Shown: positions 21,224 to 32,704, counted from the first letter of the stretch. The stretch: DNA of 64,000 nt from Thiobacillus sp. (GCA_030692355.1 JAUYCF010000094.1:62001-126000); one strand, 5' to 3'. The notes: a model not told the origin generated them from the sequence alone. A program made the numbers and translations.

Positions 21224-22192
21224 TCAAGGCATGGCAAACCCGGTCGCGATTGCGCCCTGGACGCCCAGCCGGCTGTTGGTGACCAGAAGAACCGGGGTGC
21301 GCTCGACCACGCCGCGCATGCGACCCTTGTCGCCGGCCGCGGCCATGAAGCGCGGCGACTGCATGCGTGCCTGCAGATGGACGGCAATGCCGCCCGCGAC
21401 ATACAGTCCGCCGCGCGGCTGGAGCAGCAGCGCCACATTGCCGACCCACGATCCATACAGATCGACGAACAGGTCGAGCGCCGCCGCAGCCACCGCATCG
21501 CCGGCTGCGGCGCGCGCGACCAGCGCGGCGCCGTCTACCGGCTCGTCGGGCGGCGCGGCGTTTTTTTCGGCGCAGCAGAAACGATACAGGTCGTTCATCG
21601 CCAGTCCCGACACCGCACGCTCCCACGACACGTGGCCATAGGCGGCGCGCAGGCGCTCCAGCAGACGCAGCTGCAGCGCATTGGCCGGCGCGAAGTCGAC
21701 ATGTCCGCCTTCGCTGGCGTAATGCTGGTAGCGGCCGCCGGCGTCTGCCAGCATGAAAGCCAGCCCCAGCCCGGTGCCGGCGCCGGTGATGGCGCGTACC
21801 CCACCCGCCTCGATCGGCTGCGGATTGAGCGCGACCACGTCGGCGGCAGCCAGCGTCGCCACGCCGGCGGCGGCGGCCTGGAAATCGTTGATGAAGCGCA
21901 CGCGGGCAATGCCAAGCGAAGCCGCCATGTCCGCGGCATCGAGCGTCCAGTCCAGATTGGTGAGCCTGGCGTGCTGGGCGTGCAAGGGTCCCGGCAGCGC
22001 CAGCAGCAGGCGATCCGGCGCCGTTGTCAGCGTCGAATCGGCAATGAACTGGCGGATCAGATCGTCCGCCGTCGCGAACGCCGCGCTCGCATACGTCTGC
22101 TCGAAACGCAGCTGCGGCATCCCGCCCGTCTCGCCCGTCACCCAGGCCAGCCAGCTCTTGGTTCCGCCAATGTCGCCTGCGATCAACTCCAT
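21224..22192 (-). CDS. glk: Glucokinase
   Basis: This Glk-type kinase phosphorylates glucose with ATP. The 322-residue protein starts MELIAGDIGGTKSWLAW, the phosphate-binding motif of bacterial glucokinases. It then shows LALPGPLH, NDFQAAAAGV with the catalytic Asp, ITGAGTGLGLAF and the SEGGHVDFAP region. It lies 2 bp after pgi and 52 bp before glgC. It could salvage free glucose produced by MalQ and GH57. Confidence 0.93.
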   Translation of the reverse strand: MELIAGDIGGTKSWLAWVTGETGGMPQLRFEQTYASAAFATADDLIRQFIADSTLTTAPDRLLLALPGPLHAQHARLTNLDWTLDAADMAASLGIARVRFINDFQAAAAGVATLAAADVVALNPQPIEAGGVRAITGAGTGLGLAFMLADAGGRYQHYASEGGHVDFAPANALQLRLLERLRAAYGHVSWERAVSGLAMNDLYRFCCAEKNAAPPDEPVDGAALVARAAAGDAVAAAALDLFVDLYGSWVGNVALLLQPRGGLYVAGGIAVHLQARMQSPRFMAAAGDKGRMRGVVERTPVLLVTNSRLGVQGAIATGFAMP

Positions 22193-22194
22193 GG

Positions 22195-23862
22195 CTATTG
22201 GCCAGCGGTACGCCGGCTCATGTGCCGGTAATGATTGATAAGCGCATTGGTCGAGGCATCGTGGCTGTCCACCGGCGCATCGGCGTGCAGTTCAGGCAGG
22301 ATGCGGCGGGCGAGCTGCTTGCCGAGTTCCACCCCCCACTGGTCGTAGGAATTCAGCTTCCAGATCACGCCCTGCACGAAGATCTTGTGTTCGTAGAGCG
22401 CGATCAGCATACCCAGCGCGTGCGGCGTCAGCTTCTGCAGCAGGATGGCATTGCTGGGGTGGTTGCCGTCGAATACCTTGTGCTGCACGAACTGGCTGGT
22501 TTGCGCCTCCGTCTCATCGCGCGTACGGCCGCGCATCAACGCCTCGGTCTGCGCCAGGAAATTGGCGAGCAGGATGTCGTGGTGGCCCTGCAGTTCGTCA
22601 TGCGGCTCGACCGAGACGATGAAATCGGCCGGGACCAGCCGGGTGCCCTGATGCAGCAGCTGATAGAAGGCATGCTGACCGTTGATGCCGGTCGCCCCCC
22701 AGACGATGGGGCCGGTGGCGTAGTCCACCGCCCTGCCGTCGCGGTCGACCGACTTGCCGTTGCTTTCCATATCGGCCTGCTGCAAATAGGCGGGCAGGCT
22801 GCGCAAAGCGTGGTCGTAGGGCAGGATGGCCTGCGATTCCGCACCGAAGAAGTTGTTGTACCAGACGCCCAGCAGCGCCAGGATCACCGGCATGTTCCGG
22901 TCGAGCGGCGCATCGCGAAAGTGCGCGTCCATCGCATGCGCGCCGTCCAGCAGTTCGTCGAAGCGCTCCGCCCCCACCGCCAGCATGATCGACAGCCCGA
23001 TCGCCGACCACAGCGAATAACGCCCCCCCACCCAGTCCCAGAATTCGAACATGTTGGCGGGGTCGATGCCGAATGCCGTCACCGCCTCGCAGTTGGTCGA
23101 CACCGCGACAAAGTGCCCGGCGATGTGGCGGTCTTCCTGCGCCTGCGCCAGAAACCAGGTGCGCGCATGGTGCGCATTGGTCATCGTTTCCTGCGTGGTG
23201 AAGGTTTTCGATGCCACGATGAACAGCGTCGTTGCGGGGTTCAGCGATTCCAGCGCCTCGTTCACGTGGGCGCCGTCGATATTGGAAATGAAATGCACCT
23301 TCAGCTGCGGGTGACGGTACGGCGCCAGCGCCTGGACCGCCATCTGCGGCCCCAGGTCCGAACCGCCGATTCCGATGTTCACCACATCGGTGATGCGCTC
23401 GCCGCTGTAGCCGCGCCACGCGCCGCTGCGCACCTGTTCGGCGAACGCGGCCATCTTTCCGATCACCGCGTTCACCTTCGGCATCACGTCCTCGCCGTCG
23501 ACCATGATCGGGCGATTGCCGCGGTTGCGCAGCGCCACATGCAGCACCGCGCGGCCTTCGGTGTTGTTGATCGCCACGCCGCCGAACATGCGCTCGCGCC
23601 AGCCCGCCACATCCGCTTCTTCGGCCAGCCGCATCAGCAGCGCCATGGTCTCGTCGGTGACGCGGTTCTTCGAATAGTCCAGCAGCACATCGCCCACCTG
23701 CAGCGAAAACCGCCCGGCGCGCGCCGGATCGGCGGCGAACAGGTCGCGCATAGGCGTCGTCGCCAGCCGCGACCGGTGCGCCTGCAGCAGACGGCAGGCT
23801 GCCCAAGGCAACGCGCCTGTTTTGCCCAACTCGCCTCGAAGCGTCTCTTCAGATAAAGGCAT
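22195..23862 (-). CDS. pgi: Glucose-6-phosphate isomerase
   Basis: Pgi interconverts glucose-6-phosphate and fructose-6-phosphate. The 555-residue protein has [18 protein letters not shown], the sugar-phosphate loop [19 protein letters not shown], and the C-terminal family signature [21 protein letters not shown] and GGGA lie just upstream of the ATG. It is the first gene of the glycogen operon. The first 260 bp upstream must hold the operon promoter, though none is obvious by eye. Confidence 0.96.
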   Translation of the reverse strand: MPLSEETLRGELGKTGALPWAACRLLQAHRSRLATTPMRDLFAADPARAGRFSLQVGDVLLDYSKNRVTDETMALLMRLAEEADVAGWRERMFGGVAINNTEGRAVLHVALRNRGNRPIMVDGEDVMPKVNAVIGKMAAFAEQVRSGAWRGYSGERITDVVNIGIGGSDLGPQMAVQALAPYRHPQLKVHFISNIDGAHVNEALESLNPATTLFIVASKTFTTQETMTNAHHARTWFLAQAQEDRHIAGHFVAVSTNCEAVTAFGIDPANMFEFWDWVGGRYSLWSAIGLSIMLAVGAERFDELLDGAHAMDAHFRDAPLDRNMPVILALLGVWYNNFFGAESQAILPYDHALRSLPAYLQQADMESNGKSVDRDGRAVDYATGPIVWGATGINGQHAFYQLLHQGTRLVPADFIVSVEPHDELQGHHDILLANFLAQTEALMRGRTRDETEAQTSQFVQHKVFDGNHPSNAILLQKLTPHALGMLIALYEHKIFVQGVIWKLNSYDQWGVELGKQLARRILPELHADAPVDSHDASTNALINHYRHMSRRTAGQ

Positions 23863-24122
23863 TCCCTTTACTCCCGTTCAACAACAGCCTTGACCGTCAT
23901 CCCACTGTCATCAAGCAGCCTGTGCCATGCATCCGGCACCGTGCCTGCCATCGCAACCCTATACAAAGCCGGTGAGCCCTTGATGACAAGGCCATGAAGC
24001 ACACCTGGCAACACAAACTTACTCTTTGAGCGCAGGGCAGAAATGCGCACAACGCACCCCAATAGTGCCGCAAAACAGGGGCGCGCCCATAGCCCCGGAA
24101 TGAAAATCTTAAAAAAATCAAG
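23863..24122. other. Upstream region of the glycogen operon, no gene supported
   Basis: This gap of 260 bp, with the 178 bp beyond it, is the longest stretch without a supported gene. A minus-strand reading frame (23868-24203) starts inside the tRNA-derived repeat, so I do not accept it. No clear promoter, terminator or RNA is visible. Base composition is slightly lower in G+C than in the operon. Confidence 0.4.
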
Positions 24123-24180
24123 TGGTGCCGGGAGGGGGACTCGAACCCCCACACTGTTACCAGCGGCGGATTTTGAATCC
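24123..24180. repeat. 58-bp copy of the 3' part of tRNA-Leu (attachment-site scar)
   Basis: The 58 bp are identical to 24958-25015, in the same orientation. They cover tRNA-Leu from the anticodon stem to the 3' CCA. The copy lacks the 5' half of the tRNA. This is the pattern left when a tyrosine-integrase element inserts in a tRNA gene and restores its 3' end. No integrase gene lies between the two copies. Confidence 0.85.
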
Positions 24181-24300
24181 AAGCCCTTAATTCTGGAAAT
24201 CAAACGCCTACAGGATTAAACTTCTACAAACAGCCATGCGACACCATACCGCGAAGCCAGCAACCACGCGGGGGGTCGAATAGCAGAAGGATTTGACACC

Positions 24301-24585
24301 ATGAAAACCGACCTCACCCCCGCCATGCAGCGGCGACTTGCCAAGCTGGCCACCGCAGCCGGGCGCACCCCGGCTGAAATGTTACCCTACGTCATGCAGG
24401 ACGGCTTCGATTACACCGAAGAATTCATCCGCAAGGTGAATGAGGCTTTGGATGAAGTGGATTCAGGCGACGGCATTCCCCACGAAGTCGTCATGCACGA
24501 AGCACAAGCCATCATCGACGCCCATGCCGCCAAGCGCAAAAAAGCGGCTTGCGTGGCACAAGACCGCACGGCTGGAATTCATTGA
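24301..24585 (+). CDS. Predicted antitoxin of a ParD/ParE-like module
   Basis: The 94-residue product begins with a short amphipathic region (MKTDLTPAMQRRLAKLATAA) and a helical, acidic C-terminal part, typical of small antitoxins. The assignment depends largely on its overlap with the RelE/ParE-like gene that follows. AGAAGGA lies eight bases upstream of the ATG. Its last 62 bp overlap the toxin gene in another frame. The exact antitoxin family is uncertain. The pair is bracketed by the two tRNA-Leu repeats. Confidence 0.65.
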   Translation: MKTDLTPAMQRRLAKLATAAGRTPAEMLPYVMQDGFDYTEEFIRKVNEALDEVDSGDGIPHEVVMHEAQAIIDAHAAKRKKAACVAQDRTAGIH

Positions 24586-24823
24586 AGCCATCGCCTATTA
24601 CGCCGACCTGAACCCCACCGCAGCCCAGCGGATGCGCAATGAAATTCACAAGGCCGCGCTCTCGCTGATCGACACCATTCCCACCCCCGGCAGGCCGGGA
24701 CGCAAAGCCGGAACCTTCGAACGCATCCTGAGCCGCCGCACCCCATTCATTTTGGTGTACCGTGAGACAAAGGGCGTGGTGCATATTCTCCGCGTCATTC
24801 ACCACGCCAGAAAATACCCGTAA
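24524..24823 (+). CDS. RelE/ParE-superfamily toxin
   Basis: The 99-residue protein has the RelE/ParE pattern: a first strand and helix (RLAWHKTARLEFIEAIAYYA), a basic central loop (GRPGRKAGTFERILSRR), the strand TPFILVYRETKGVVHILRV and the terminal HHARKYP. ParE members target gyrase and RelE members cut mRNA, and the sequence alone does not decide. The ATG at 24524 is the closest upstream start to the first strand and creates a 62-bp overlap with the antitoxin gene. It is the only cargo between the tRNA repeats besides the antitoxin. Confidence 0.8.
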   Translation: MPPSAKKRLAWHKTARLEFIEAIAYYADLNPTAAQRMRNEIHKAALSLIDTIPTPGRPGRKAGTFERILSRRTPFILVYRETKGVVHILRVIHHARKYP

Positions 24824-24957
24824 TGTTTCACCGCCTGAAAATCTGAAAAACGCCCGAATTACAAGGCTTTCAACAGATTGAACGACCGCCGGAAAATTGT
24901 AGGGGCCGGCCCGAAATTGCAGAAGTCCGAGGAAATCACAAACCCCGCATGTTTATT

Positions 24958-25015
24958 TGGTGCCGGGAGGGGGACTCGAACCCCCACACTGTTACCAGCG
25001 GCGGATTTTGAATCC
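24958..25015. repeat. Intact-tRNA copy of the 58-bp direct repeat
   Basis: This is the partner of the repeat at 24123-24180, identical over all 58 bp. It is continuous with the 5' half of tRNA-Leu, so this side is the junction that kept the functional gene. Confidence 0.85.
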
Positions 25016-25044
25016 GCTGCGTCTACCGATTCCGCCATCCCGGC
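24958..25044 (-). tRNA. tRNA-Leu (anticodon CAA)
   Basis: The minus strand folds into a class II tRNA of 87 nt with an encoded CCA: acceptor stem GCCGGGA/TCCCGGC, a long variable arm and the T-loop GTTCGAGTC. The anticodon CAA is at 25008-25010 (read on the minus strand) and decodes UUG. The 3' half (24958-25015) is duplicated at 24123-24180, which marks it as an integration target. Confidence 0.95.
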
Positions 25045-25125
25045 AAAGGGGCCGGGCGCGAACGCGTCCGGCGACAGAAGCCGCGCATTATCGCCGAATC
25101 GGGCGTGCCGCGGCAAGGCGGCAGC

Positions 25126-25131
25126 TATAAT
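25126..25131 (+). promoter_or_regulatory. -10 box of a possibly leaderless queA promoter
   Basis: A perfect TATAAT ends 8 bp before the queA ATG. A start 7-9 bases downstream would coincide with the initiation codon. There is no ribosome-binding site before the ATG. The -35 region is G+C rich and does not match TTGACA. Confidence 0.45.
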
Positions 25132-25139
25132 CGCGCCCC

Positions 25140-27280
<2,141 letters not shown>

Positions 27281-27320
27281 AATCTCCCGGTTTTATTAAT
27301 CCGCATTCGGAGCGCCAACC

Positions 27321-27638
27321 ATGATTTCTCTCGCCCACGCACAAGCCGCCGCGCCGGCCGCCCCCGGTTTTACACAGTTTCTGCCGCTCATCATCATCTT
27401 CATCCTGTTCTGGTTCATGCTCATCCGCCCGCAGATGAAGCGCGCCAAGGAACAGAAAAAAATGCTGTCGGAGCTGACCAAAGGCGATGAAGTCATCACT
27501 GCCAGCGGCCAGGTCGGCAAGATCGTCAAGATCGGCGAACAGTTCATTTCGCTGGAAATCGCCGACGGCGTGATCACCCACGTACAGAAGCAGTCGATCC
27601 AGACTCTGCTGCCCAAGGGCACGATCAAAGGCATTTAG
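27321..27638 (+). CDS. yajC: Sec translocase accessory subunit YajC
   Basis: YajC associates with SecDF at the inner membrane. The 105-residue protein has a short N-terminus, one transmembrane helix (FLPLIIIFILFWFMLIRP) and the conserved QMKRAKEQKKMLSELTKGDEV region. GGAG lies upstream of the ATG. Its TAG stop forms the first three bases of the heptad-repeat element that fills the gap to secD. Confidence 0.95.
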   Translation: MISLAHAQAAAPAAPGFTQFLPLIIIFILFWFMLIRPQMKRAKEQKKMLSELTKGDEVITASGQVGKIVKIGEQFISLEIADGVITHVQKQSIQTLLPKGTIKGI

Positions 27639-27756
27639 GGATTAGGATTTAGGGGCTAGGAGCTTGGGAATGAGCGGCTGTGCCGCGCATTTTCTAACCA
27701 CTAGCCCCCAGCTCCTACCCCTAACTCCTAGTCCCTAATTCCTAGCTCCTAGAAAA
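27636..27756. repeat. Heptad-repeat hairpin between yajC and secD
   Basis: Five 7-bp units of the TAGGNNN type start at the yajC stop codon (27636-27670). A mini-hairpin GCGGC-TGT-GCCGC (27674-27686) follows. Nine inverted units (CTAGCCC and TAGCTCC types) then run from 27694 to 27756, ending one base before the secD ATG. The units are imperfect but keep 7-bp phase. It has the same architecture and almost the same unit as the glgB/glgA element 13 kb away. Confidence 0.85.
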
Positions 27757-27757
27757 C

Positions 27758-29572
27758 ATGAACCGCTTCCCGCTCTGGAAATATGTGCTCATCGGCTTCA
27801 CGCTGGTGGCCGCCTTTCTCTACGCCCTGCCCAACTTTTTTGGCCAGGTTCCCGCGGTGCAGGTGTCGCCGGTGCGCACCACCGAAAAGGTCGATACCGT
27901 GCTGCTGGCGCAGATGGAGTCGCTGCTCAAGGCATCCAGCCTGGCCACCAGCGGGATGGAACTGGCGGACAACAGCATCAAGGCGCGCTTTGCCAGCACC
28001 GATCTGCAGATCAAGGCCAAGGACGTGCTGGAAAACGGCCTGGGCGAGCGCTACACGGTTGCGCTGAATCTGCTGCCGGCCTCGCCTGCATGGCTGTCGG
28101 CGATCAGTGCGCTGCCGATGAACCTCGGTCTCGATCTTCGCGGCGGCGTGCACTTCCTGCTCGAAGTCGACATGAAGACGGCGCTGGAAAAAGCCGCCAT
28201 CCGCTATCAGAACGATTTCCGCACCGAGCTGCGCAGCGACAAGATCCGCTACGGACGCATCAGCCGCGAAGGCGATGCCGTCACCGTGCATTTTTCCACC
28301 CGCGACCAGCGCGACGCTGCCGTCAACAAACTGGGGACGGCATTCACCGATCTGGCCTACACCACCGAAGACCAGGCAGAAGCCTTCACCCTGACCGCGC
28401 GGCTGAAGCCGGAAGCCGAAAAACAGGTGCAGGAATTTGCCCTGCAGCAGAACATCACCACCCTGCGCAATCGCGTCAACGAGCTCGGCGTGGCCGAACC
28501 GGTGATCCAGCAGCAGGGCGCCAACCGCGTCGTGGTGCAACTGCCCGGCGTGCAGGACACCGCCAAGGCCAAGGACATTCTCGGTCGCACCGCCACCCTG
28601 GAAATCCGCATGGTCGACGAACTGGCCGACCCGCTGGCGCTGGCGCAGGGCCAGGCGCCGTTCGGCACGGATATCGTCCCCACCCGCGAAGGCACGCTGA
28701 TCGCCGTGAAAAAAGATGTGGTGCTGACCGGCGACTCGATCACCAACGCCACGCCGGGCTTCGACAACACCAGCGGCCAGGCCGCGGTGCACATCAACCT
28801 GGACGGCAAGGGCGCGCGCATCTTCAAGGGTGTGACGCGCGAAAACGTCAACAAGCGCATGGCCATCCTGCTGATTGAAAAAGGCCGCGCCGAAGCGATC
28901 ACCGCGCCGGTGATCCGCGAGGAAATCGGCGGCGGCCGGGTACAGATCACCGGCATGGAATCCGCGCAGGAGGCGTCCGACGTGGCCCTGCTGCTGCGCG
29001 CCGGTGCGCTTGCCGCGCCGATGCAGATCGTCGAGGAACGCACCGTCGGCCCCAGCATGGGCGCCGAAAATATCGCCAAGGGCTTCAACGCCAACATCTG
29101 GGGTTTCTTCGCCGTGGTGATATTCATCATCTTCTACTACCGTGTGTTCGGATTGTTTTCTTCGATCGCGCTGGCAATCAACGGTTTCTTCCTGATCGCG
29201 TTGCTGTCGATGCTGCAGGCCACGCTCACCCTGCCCGGCATGGCGGCGATTGCGCTCACGCTCGGCATGGCGATCGACGCCAACGTGCTGATCAACGAGC
29301 GGATTCGGGAAGAGCTGCGCAACGGGGCCACCCCGCAAGCGGCGATCAGCGCCGGCTACGAACGCGCCTGGGGCACGATTCTGGATGCCAACGTCACCAC
29401 CCTGATCGCCGGCTTCTCGCTGTTCTGGCTCGGATCGGGTCCGGTACGCGGCTTTGCCGTGGTGCTGTGCCTCGGCATTCTCACCTCGATGTTCAGCGCG
29501 GTAACCGTATCGCGCGCGATGGCCAACCTCACCTATGGGCGCCAGGCGCGCCTGACCAAGCTCTCGATTTAA
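27758..29572 (+). CDS. secD: Protein translocase subunit SecD
   Basis: SecD uses the proton-motive force to help pull proteins out of the Sec channel. The 604-residue protein has an N-terminal helix (KYVLIGFTLVAAFLYALP), the GLDLRGGVHFLLEVD motif, a large periplasmic part, and five helices near the C-terminus with GMAIDANVLINERIREELR. Length fits a SecD separate from SecF. Translation starts directly after a repeat element with no obvious ribosome-binding site (CTCCTAGAAAAC), so the hairpin may affect its expression. Confidence 0.96.
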   Translation: MNRFPLWKYVLIGFTLVAAFLYALPNFFGQVPAVQVSPVRTTEKVDTVLLAQMESLLKASSLATSGMELADNSIKARFASTDLQIKAKDVLENGLGERYTVALNLLPASPAWLSAISALPMNLGLDLRGGVHFLLEVDMKTALEKAAIRYQNDFRTELRSDKIRYGRISREGDAVTVHFSTRDQRDAAVNKLGTAFTDLAYTTEDQAEAFTLTARLKPEAEKQVQEFALQQNITTLRNRVNELGVAEPVIQQQGANRVVVQLPGVQDTAKAKDILGRTATLEIRMVDELADPLALAQGQAPFGTDIVPTREGTLIAVKKDVVLTGDSITNATPGFDNTSGQAAVHINLDGKGARIFKGVTRENVNKRMAILLIEKGRAEAITAPVIREEIGGGRVQITGMESAQEASDVALLLRAGALAAPMQIVEERTVGPSMGAENIAKGFNANIWGFFAVVIFIIFYYRVFGLFSSIALAINGFFLIALLSMLQATLTLPGMAAIALTLGMAIDANVLINERIREELRNGATPQAAISAGYERAWGTILDANVTTLIAGFSLFWLGSGPVRGFAVVLCLGILTSMFSAVTVSRAMANLTYGRQARLTKLSI

Positions 29573-29581
29573 GGCCCGACC

Positions 29582-30514
29582 ATGATCGAATTTTTCCCCT
29601 TCCGAAAAACCATCCCCTTCATGAGCTGGGGGAAGGCGACCACCGCCATTTCGCTGCTCACCTTCCTCTTCTCCGTGTGGGCACTGTGGGACCGCGGCCT
29701 CAACCTCGGCGTCGACTTCACCGGCGGCACCGTGATCGAGGTCAGCTACGACCAGCCTGCAAACCTGCCGGCGATCCGCGGCGCGCTCGAAGAAACCGGC
29801 CTGCCCGAGGTTTCGGTGCAAAGCTTCGGCACCAGCCGCGACGTGCTGATCCGCCTGCCGGTCAGGGGCGACGCCGACGCCGCCCAGACCAGCAACCGCG
29901 TGATGGACGCCTTGACTGCGGCCGATGCCGGGGTGGAGCTCAGGCGGGTCGATTTCGTCGGCCCGCAAGTCGGCAAAGAGCTTTACGACAGCGGGGCCCT
30001 GGCGCTGCTGGTGGTGGTGTTCGGCATCATGGCCTATCTGGCGATCCGCTTCGAATGGCGCTTCGCGGTAGCCGGCATGCTCGCCAACCTGCACGACATC
30101 GTCATCATCCTCGGCCTGTTCGCCTTCTTCCAGTGGGAATTCACGCTGACCGTGCTGGCCGGCGTGCTGGCGGTCCTGGGCTACTCGGTCAACGAATCGG
30201 TGGTCATCTTCGACCGTATCCGCGAAAACATCCGCAAGATGCGCGGCGCAACCATCCCGCACATCATCGACGACGCCATCACCCGCACCATGAGCCGCAC
30301 CATCATCACCCACGGCTCCACCCAGATCATGGTGCTGTCGATGCTGTTCTTCGGCGGCGAGGCGCTGCACAACTTCGCGCTCGCGCTCACCATCGGCATC
30401 ATGTTCGGCATCTACTCCTCGGTGCTGGTCGGCTCGCCGTTGCTGCTGATGTTCGGCATCAAGCGCGAGCACTTCATCAAGCCGGTCGAGAAGAAGGAAG
30501 AAGCGGTCGTTTGA
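29582..30514 (+). CDS. secF: Protein translocase subunit SecF
   Basis: SecF forms the SecDF motor with SecD. The 310-residue protein has LNLGVDFTGGTVIEVSYD after the first helix, then five helices with GYSVNESVVIFDRIRENIRK and TIITHGSTQIMVLSM. It begins 9 bp after secD. A heptad-repeat hairpin follows its stop before the DedA gene. Confidence 0.96.
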   Translation: MIEFFPFRKTIPFMSWGKATTAISLLTFLFSVWALWDRGLNLGVDFTGGTVIEVSYDQPANLPAIRGALEETGLPEVSVQSFGTSRDVLIRLPVRGDADAAQTSNRVMDALTAADAGVELRRVDFVGPQVGKELYDSGALALLVVVFGIMAYLAIRFEWRFAVAGMLANLHDIVIILGLFAFFQWEFTLTVLAGVLAVLGYSVNESVVIFDRIRENIRKMRGATIPHIIDDAITRTMSRTIITHGSTQIMVLSMLFFGGEALHNFALALTIGIMFGIYSSVLVGSPLLLMFGIKREHFIKPVEKKEEAVV

Positions 30515-30519
30515 CCCCA

Positions 30520-30573
30520 AGTCGAGAGTGGAGAGCATAACCGCCCCGCTCTCGACTCTCGACTCTCGACTCT
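30520..30573. repeat. Heptad-repeat hairpin between secF and dedA
   Basis: The left arm at 30520-30536 (units AGTCGAG, AGTGGAG) pairs with the first 17 bases of the right arm with one mismatch. The right arm runs from 30548 to 30573 and holds three and a half CGACTCT units. The loop is 11 nt. It fills most of the gap between the two genes. The unit differs from the TAGGGGC elements, while period and orientation are the same. Confidence 0.85.
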
Positions 30574-30578
30574 AAAAA

Positions 30579-31187
30579 ATGCTTCACGACACCATTCAAT
30601 TCATCGTAGAAACCGTCGGTGCCTGGGGCTACACCGGGATTTTCCTGATGATGGCGCTGGAGTCGAGTTTTTTTCCCTTCCCCAGCGAAGTGGTGATGAT
30701 TCCGGCCGGCTACCTCGCCTACAAGGGCGAGATGAATCTGGTGCTGGCGATCCTTTCCGGCATCGGCGGCAGCCTGTTCGGCGCGCTGTTCAACTACTGG
30801 CTGGCGGTGAAATTCGGGCGGCCGTTTCTGCTGCGCTATGGCAAGTACGTGCTGTTCAAGGAGCACTCGCTGCAGCGCATGGAGGGTTTCTTCGCGCGCC
30901 ACGGCCACATCTCCACCTTCACCGGGCGGCTGATTCCTGCGGTGCGGCAATACATTTCGCTGCCGGCGGGGCTGGCGCGCATGAATCTCGCTGTGTTCAG
31001 CTTCTACACCAGCCTCGGCGCGGGCATCTGGGTCACCATCCTCGCAGTGCTCGGCTACAGCTTGGGCCACAACGAAGCTGCCCTCCGCGACAACCTGCAT
31101 CTCATCACGCTGATCACGCTGGGTGCGGTCGCGGTGATCGTGCTGCTCTACGTGCGCCTCAAGCTGAAGAAAAAAGTGCTGCGCTGA
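30579..31187 (+). CDS. DedA-family membrane protein
   Basis: The 202-residue protein has the DedA/SNARE-associated pattern: [22 protein letters not shown] near the N-terminus, [20 protein letters not shown] and the conserved [22 protein letters not shown], with four to five membrane helices. DedA proteins are implicated in lipid-carrier recycling and proton-motive-force maintenance; the substrate here is unknown. It is convergent with pdxJ across a 21-bp gap. No terminator is obvious between them. Confidence 0.9.
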   Translation: MLHDTIQFIVETVGAWGYTGIFLMMALESSFFPFPSEVVMIPAGYLAYKGEMNLVLAILSGIGGSLFGALFNYWLAVKFGRPFLLRYGKYVLFKEHSLQRMEGFFARHGHISTFTGRLIPAVRQYISLPAGLARMNLAVFSFYTSLGAGIWVTILAVLGYSLGHNEAALRDNLHLITLITLGAVAVIVLLYVRLKLKKKVLR

Positions 31188-31208
31188 GCAGTATCGGCCG
31201 CACCGGGG

Positions 31209-31937
31209 TCAGCCAGCTGCGTTGACCATCAACCGCTTCATTTCCGCCACGGCTTCCTTCCAGCCCACGAACAGCGCCTGCGCGACGATTGCATGGCCGA
31301 TGTTGAGTTCATGGATGCCCGGCAGTGCAGCGATGGGCTGGACGTTGTGATAGGTCAGGCCGTGCCCGGCATTCACCGTCAAGCCGATGCTGCAGCCGTA
31401 GGCCACCGCTTTGCGGATGCGCTCGAATTCGATGATGCGCGCGGCCTCGGTTTCCGCATCGGCATAGGCGCCGGTGTGAATTTCGATCACCGGTGCGCCG
31501 GCCGCGTGCGCCGCATCGATCTGGATGAAGTCGGGATCGATGAAAAGCGAGACGCGGATGCCGGCATCGGCAAGGCGCTTGCAGGCATCGGCCACTTTCG
31601 GCGCTTGGCCGGCGACGTCGAGCCCGCCCTCGGTTGTGAGTTCCTCGCGCTTTTCCGGCACCAGGCAGACGTCCTGCGGCCGTGTTGCGCAGGCGATGGC
31701 GAGCATCTCATCGGTCACTGCCATTTCCAGGTTCATTTTGGTTTTCAGGGCCTGGCGCAGGATCGCCACGTCGGCATCCTGGATGTGGCGGCGGTCTTCC
31801 CTGAGATGCAGGGTGATCGAATCGGCGCCAGCGGTTTCTGCGGCGAGCGCTGCCTCGACCGGGCTGGGATAGCGGGTCTTGCGCGCCTGGCGCAGGGTGG
31901 CGATATGGTCGATGTTGACGCCGAGATAGATGCTCAT
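31209..31937 (-). CDS. pdxJ: Pyridoxine 5'-phosphate synthase
   Basis: PdxJ makes pyridoxine phosphate from deoxyxylulose phosphate and aminoacetone phosphate. The 242-residue TIM-barrel protein has [15 protein letters not shown] at the start, [36 protein letters not shown] and the terminal [15 protein letters not shown]. It ends the lepA-to-pdxJ cluster, 3 bp after recO. The acpS gene that often follows is not present. Confidence 0.96.
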   Translation of the reverse strand: MSIYLGVNIDHIATLRQARKTRYPSPVEAALAAETAGADSITLHLREDRRHIQDADVAILRQALKTKMNLEMAVTDEMLAIACATRPQDVCLVPEKREELTTEGGLDVAGQAPKVADACKRLADAGIRVSLFIDPDFIQIDAAHAAGAPVIEIHTGAYADAETEAARIIEFERIRKAVAYGCSIGLTVNAGHGLTYHNVQPIAALPGIHELNIGHAIVAQALFVGWKEAVAEMKRLMVNAAG

Positions 31938-31940
31938 GAT

Positions 31941-32678
31941 TCAGCCGGGTGGGTTCAATTCTGTGAGTTCGCGTAACAGCTGGCGAGTATAAAGCGGCTT
32001 GGCGCCCAAAGTGTGGTTGATCAGGGTGCGCATCAAGGTCTTGGCCTCGACCAGCGTCGCCGGCTGTTCGAAGCGGCCGGCTGCCAGATCGATCAGCGTC
32101 TGGCCCGAAACCGGGCAGCCCGGCTGCCCGCTCGCACGCAGCGCGCCGCGTTCGGGCTGGAACACGTAGCGGACTCCGGCTTCGATCGGCGTCCCGCTGT
32201 CGGCGTCGACGTCGAAGGTGGCGCCATAGCCGATTTCGCTTAACAGATTTTTTTCAAAATGCCGCAGGATGCGCTCGTAATCGGTGCCGCGAGCCTCGCC
32301 CGCCAGCTGGTCGAGCGTGTCGGCATAGCGGTCGTACAGCAACTCGTGCGCATCGCCGCGTGCCAGCAGGCGCAGCAGCAGTTCGTTCAGATAAAACCCG
32401 CACATCAGCGCGCGCCCCTGTGGCGCCGTCAGGCCGCCCTGCCATTCGGCGGCGTGCAGGGTTTTCAGCTCGGATTTGCCGAACCACGACAGCAGCAGCG
32501 GGGTGAACGGCTGCATCAGCCCGCGCAGGGCCGAGGTCGGTCGGCGCGCGCCGCGTGCGATCAGCGCCGCGCGCCCGTGGCTGCGGGTGAACACCTCCGC
32601 CACCACGCTGGTTTCCTTGAAGGGATAGGTGTGGAGGATGAAGCCGGGCTCGTTGTTGATGCGATCAGAGGAAGACAT
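31941..32678 (-). CDS. recO: DNA repair protein RecO
   Basis: RecO helps RecR load RecA on SSB-coated DNA. The 245-residue protein has an N-terminal OB-fold (GFILHTYPFKETSVVAEVFT, then HGRAALIARGARRPTS) and a helical C-terminal part with LCGFYLNELLLRLL-like sequence (MCGFYLNELLLRLLARGD). Zinc-binding cysteines of some RecO proteins are not evident. It lies 26 bp after era, the usual order. Confidence 0.93.
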   Translation of the reverse strand: MSSSDRINNEPGFILHTYPFKETSVVAEVFTRSHGRAALIARGARRPTSALRGLMQPFTPLLLSWFGKSELKTLHAAEWQGGLTAPQGRALMCGFYLNELLLRLLARGDAHELLYDRYADTLDQLAGEARGTDYERILRHFEKNLLSEIGYGATFDVDADSGTPIEAGVRYVFQPERGALRASGQPGCPVSGQTLIDLAAGRFEQPATLVEAKTLMRTLINHTLGAKPLYTRQLLRELTELNPPG

Positions 32679-32704
32679 AGATCGTCAAAAGATTTTCACC
32701 TGCT

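Noticed and set aside
23868-24203. Minus-strand open frame of 111 codons next to pgi
   Set aside because: It begins inside the tRNA-Leu-derived repeat. The first part is the familiar spurious peptide from reading frames overlapping tRNA-Leu 3' ends; the remainder has no recognisable family.
24123-24957. Prophage or integrative element still able to move
   Set aside because: No integrase, recombinase or structural gene lies between the repeats; only a toxin-antitoxin pair is present.
27749-30538. A 929-codon minus-strand open frame across secD and secF
   Set aside because: It is antisense to two clear genes, and its composition (His/Gln/Arg-rich) is typical of a reverse-frame shadow.
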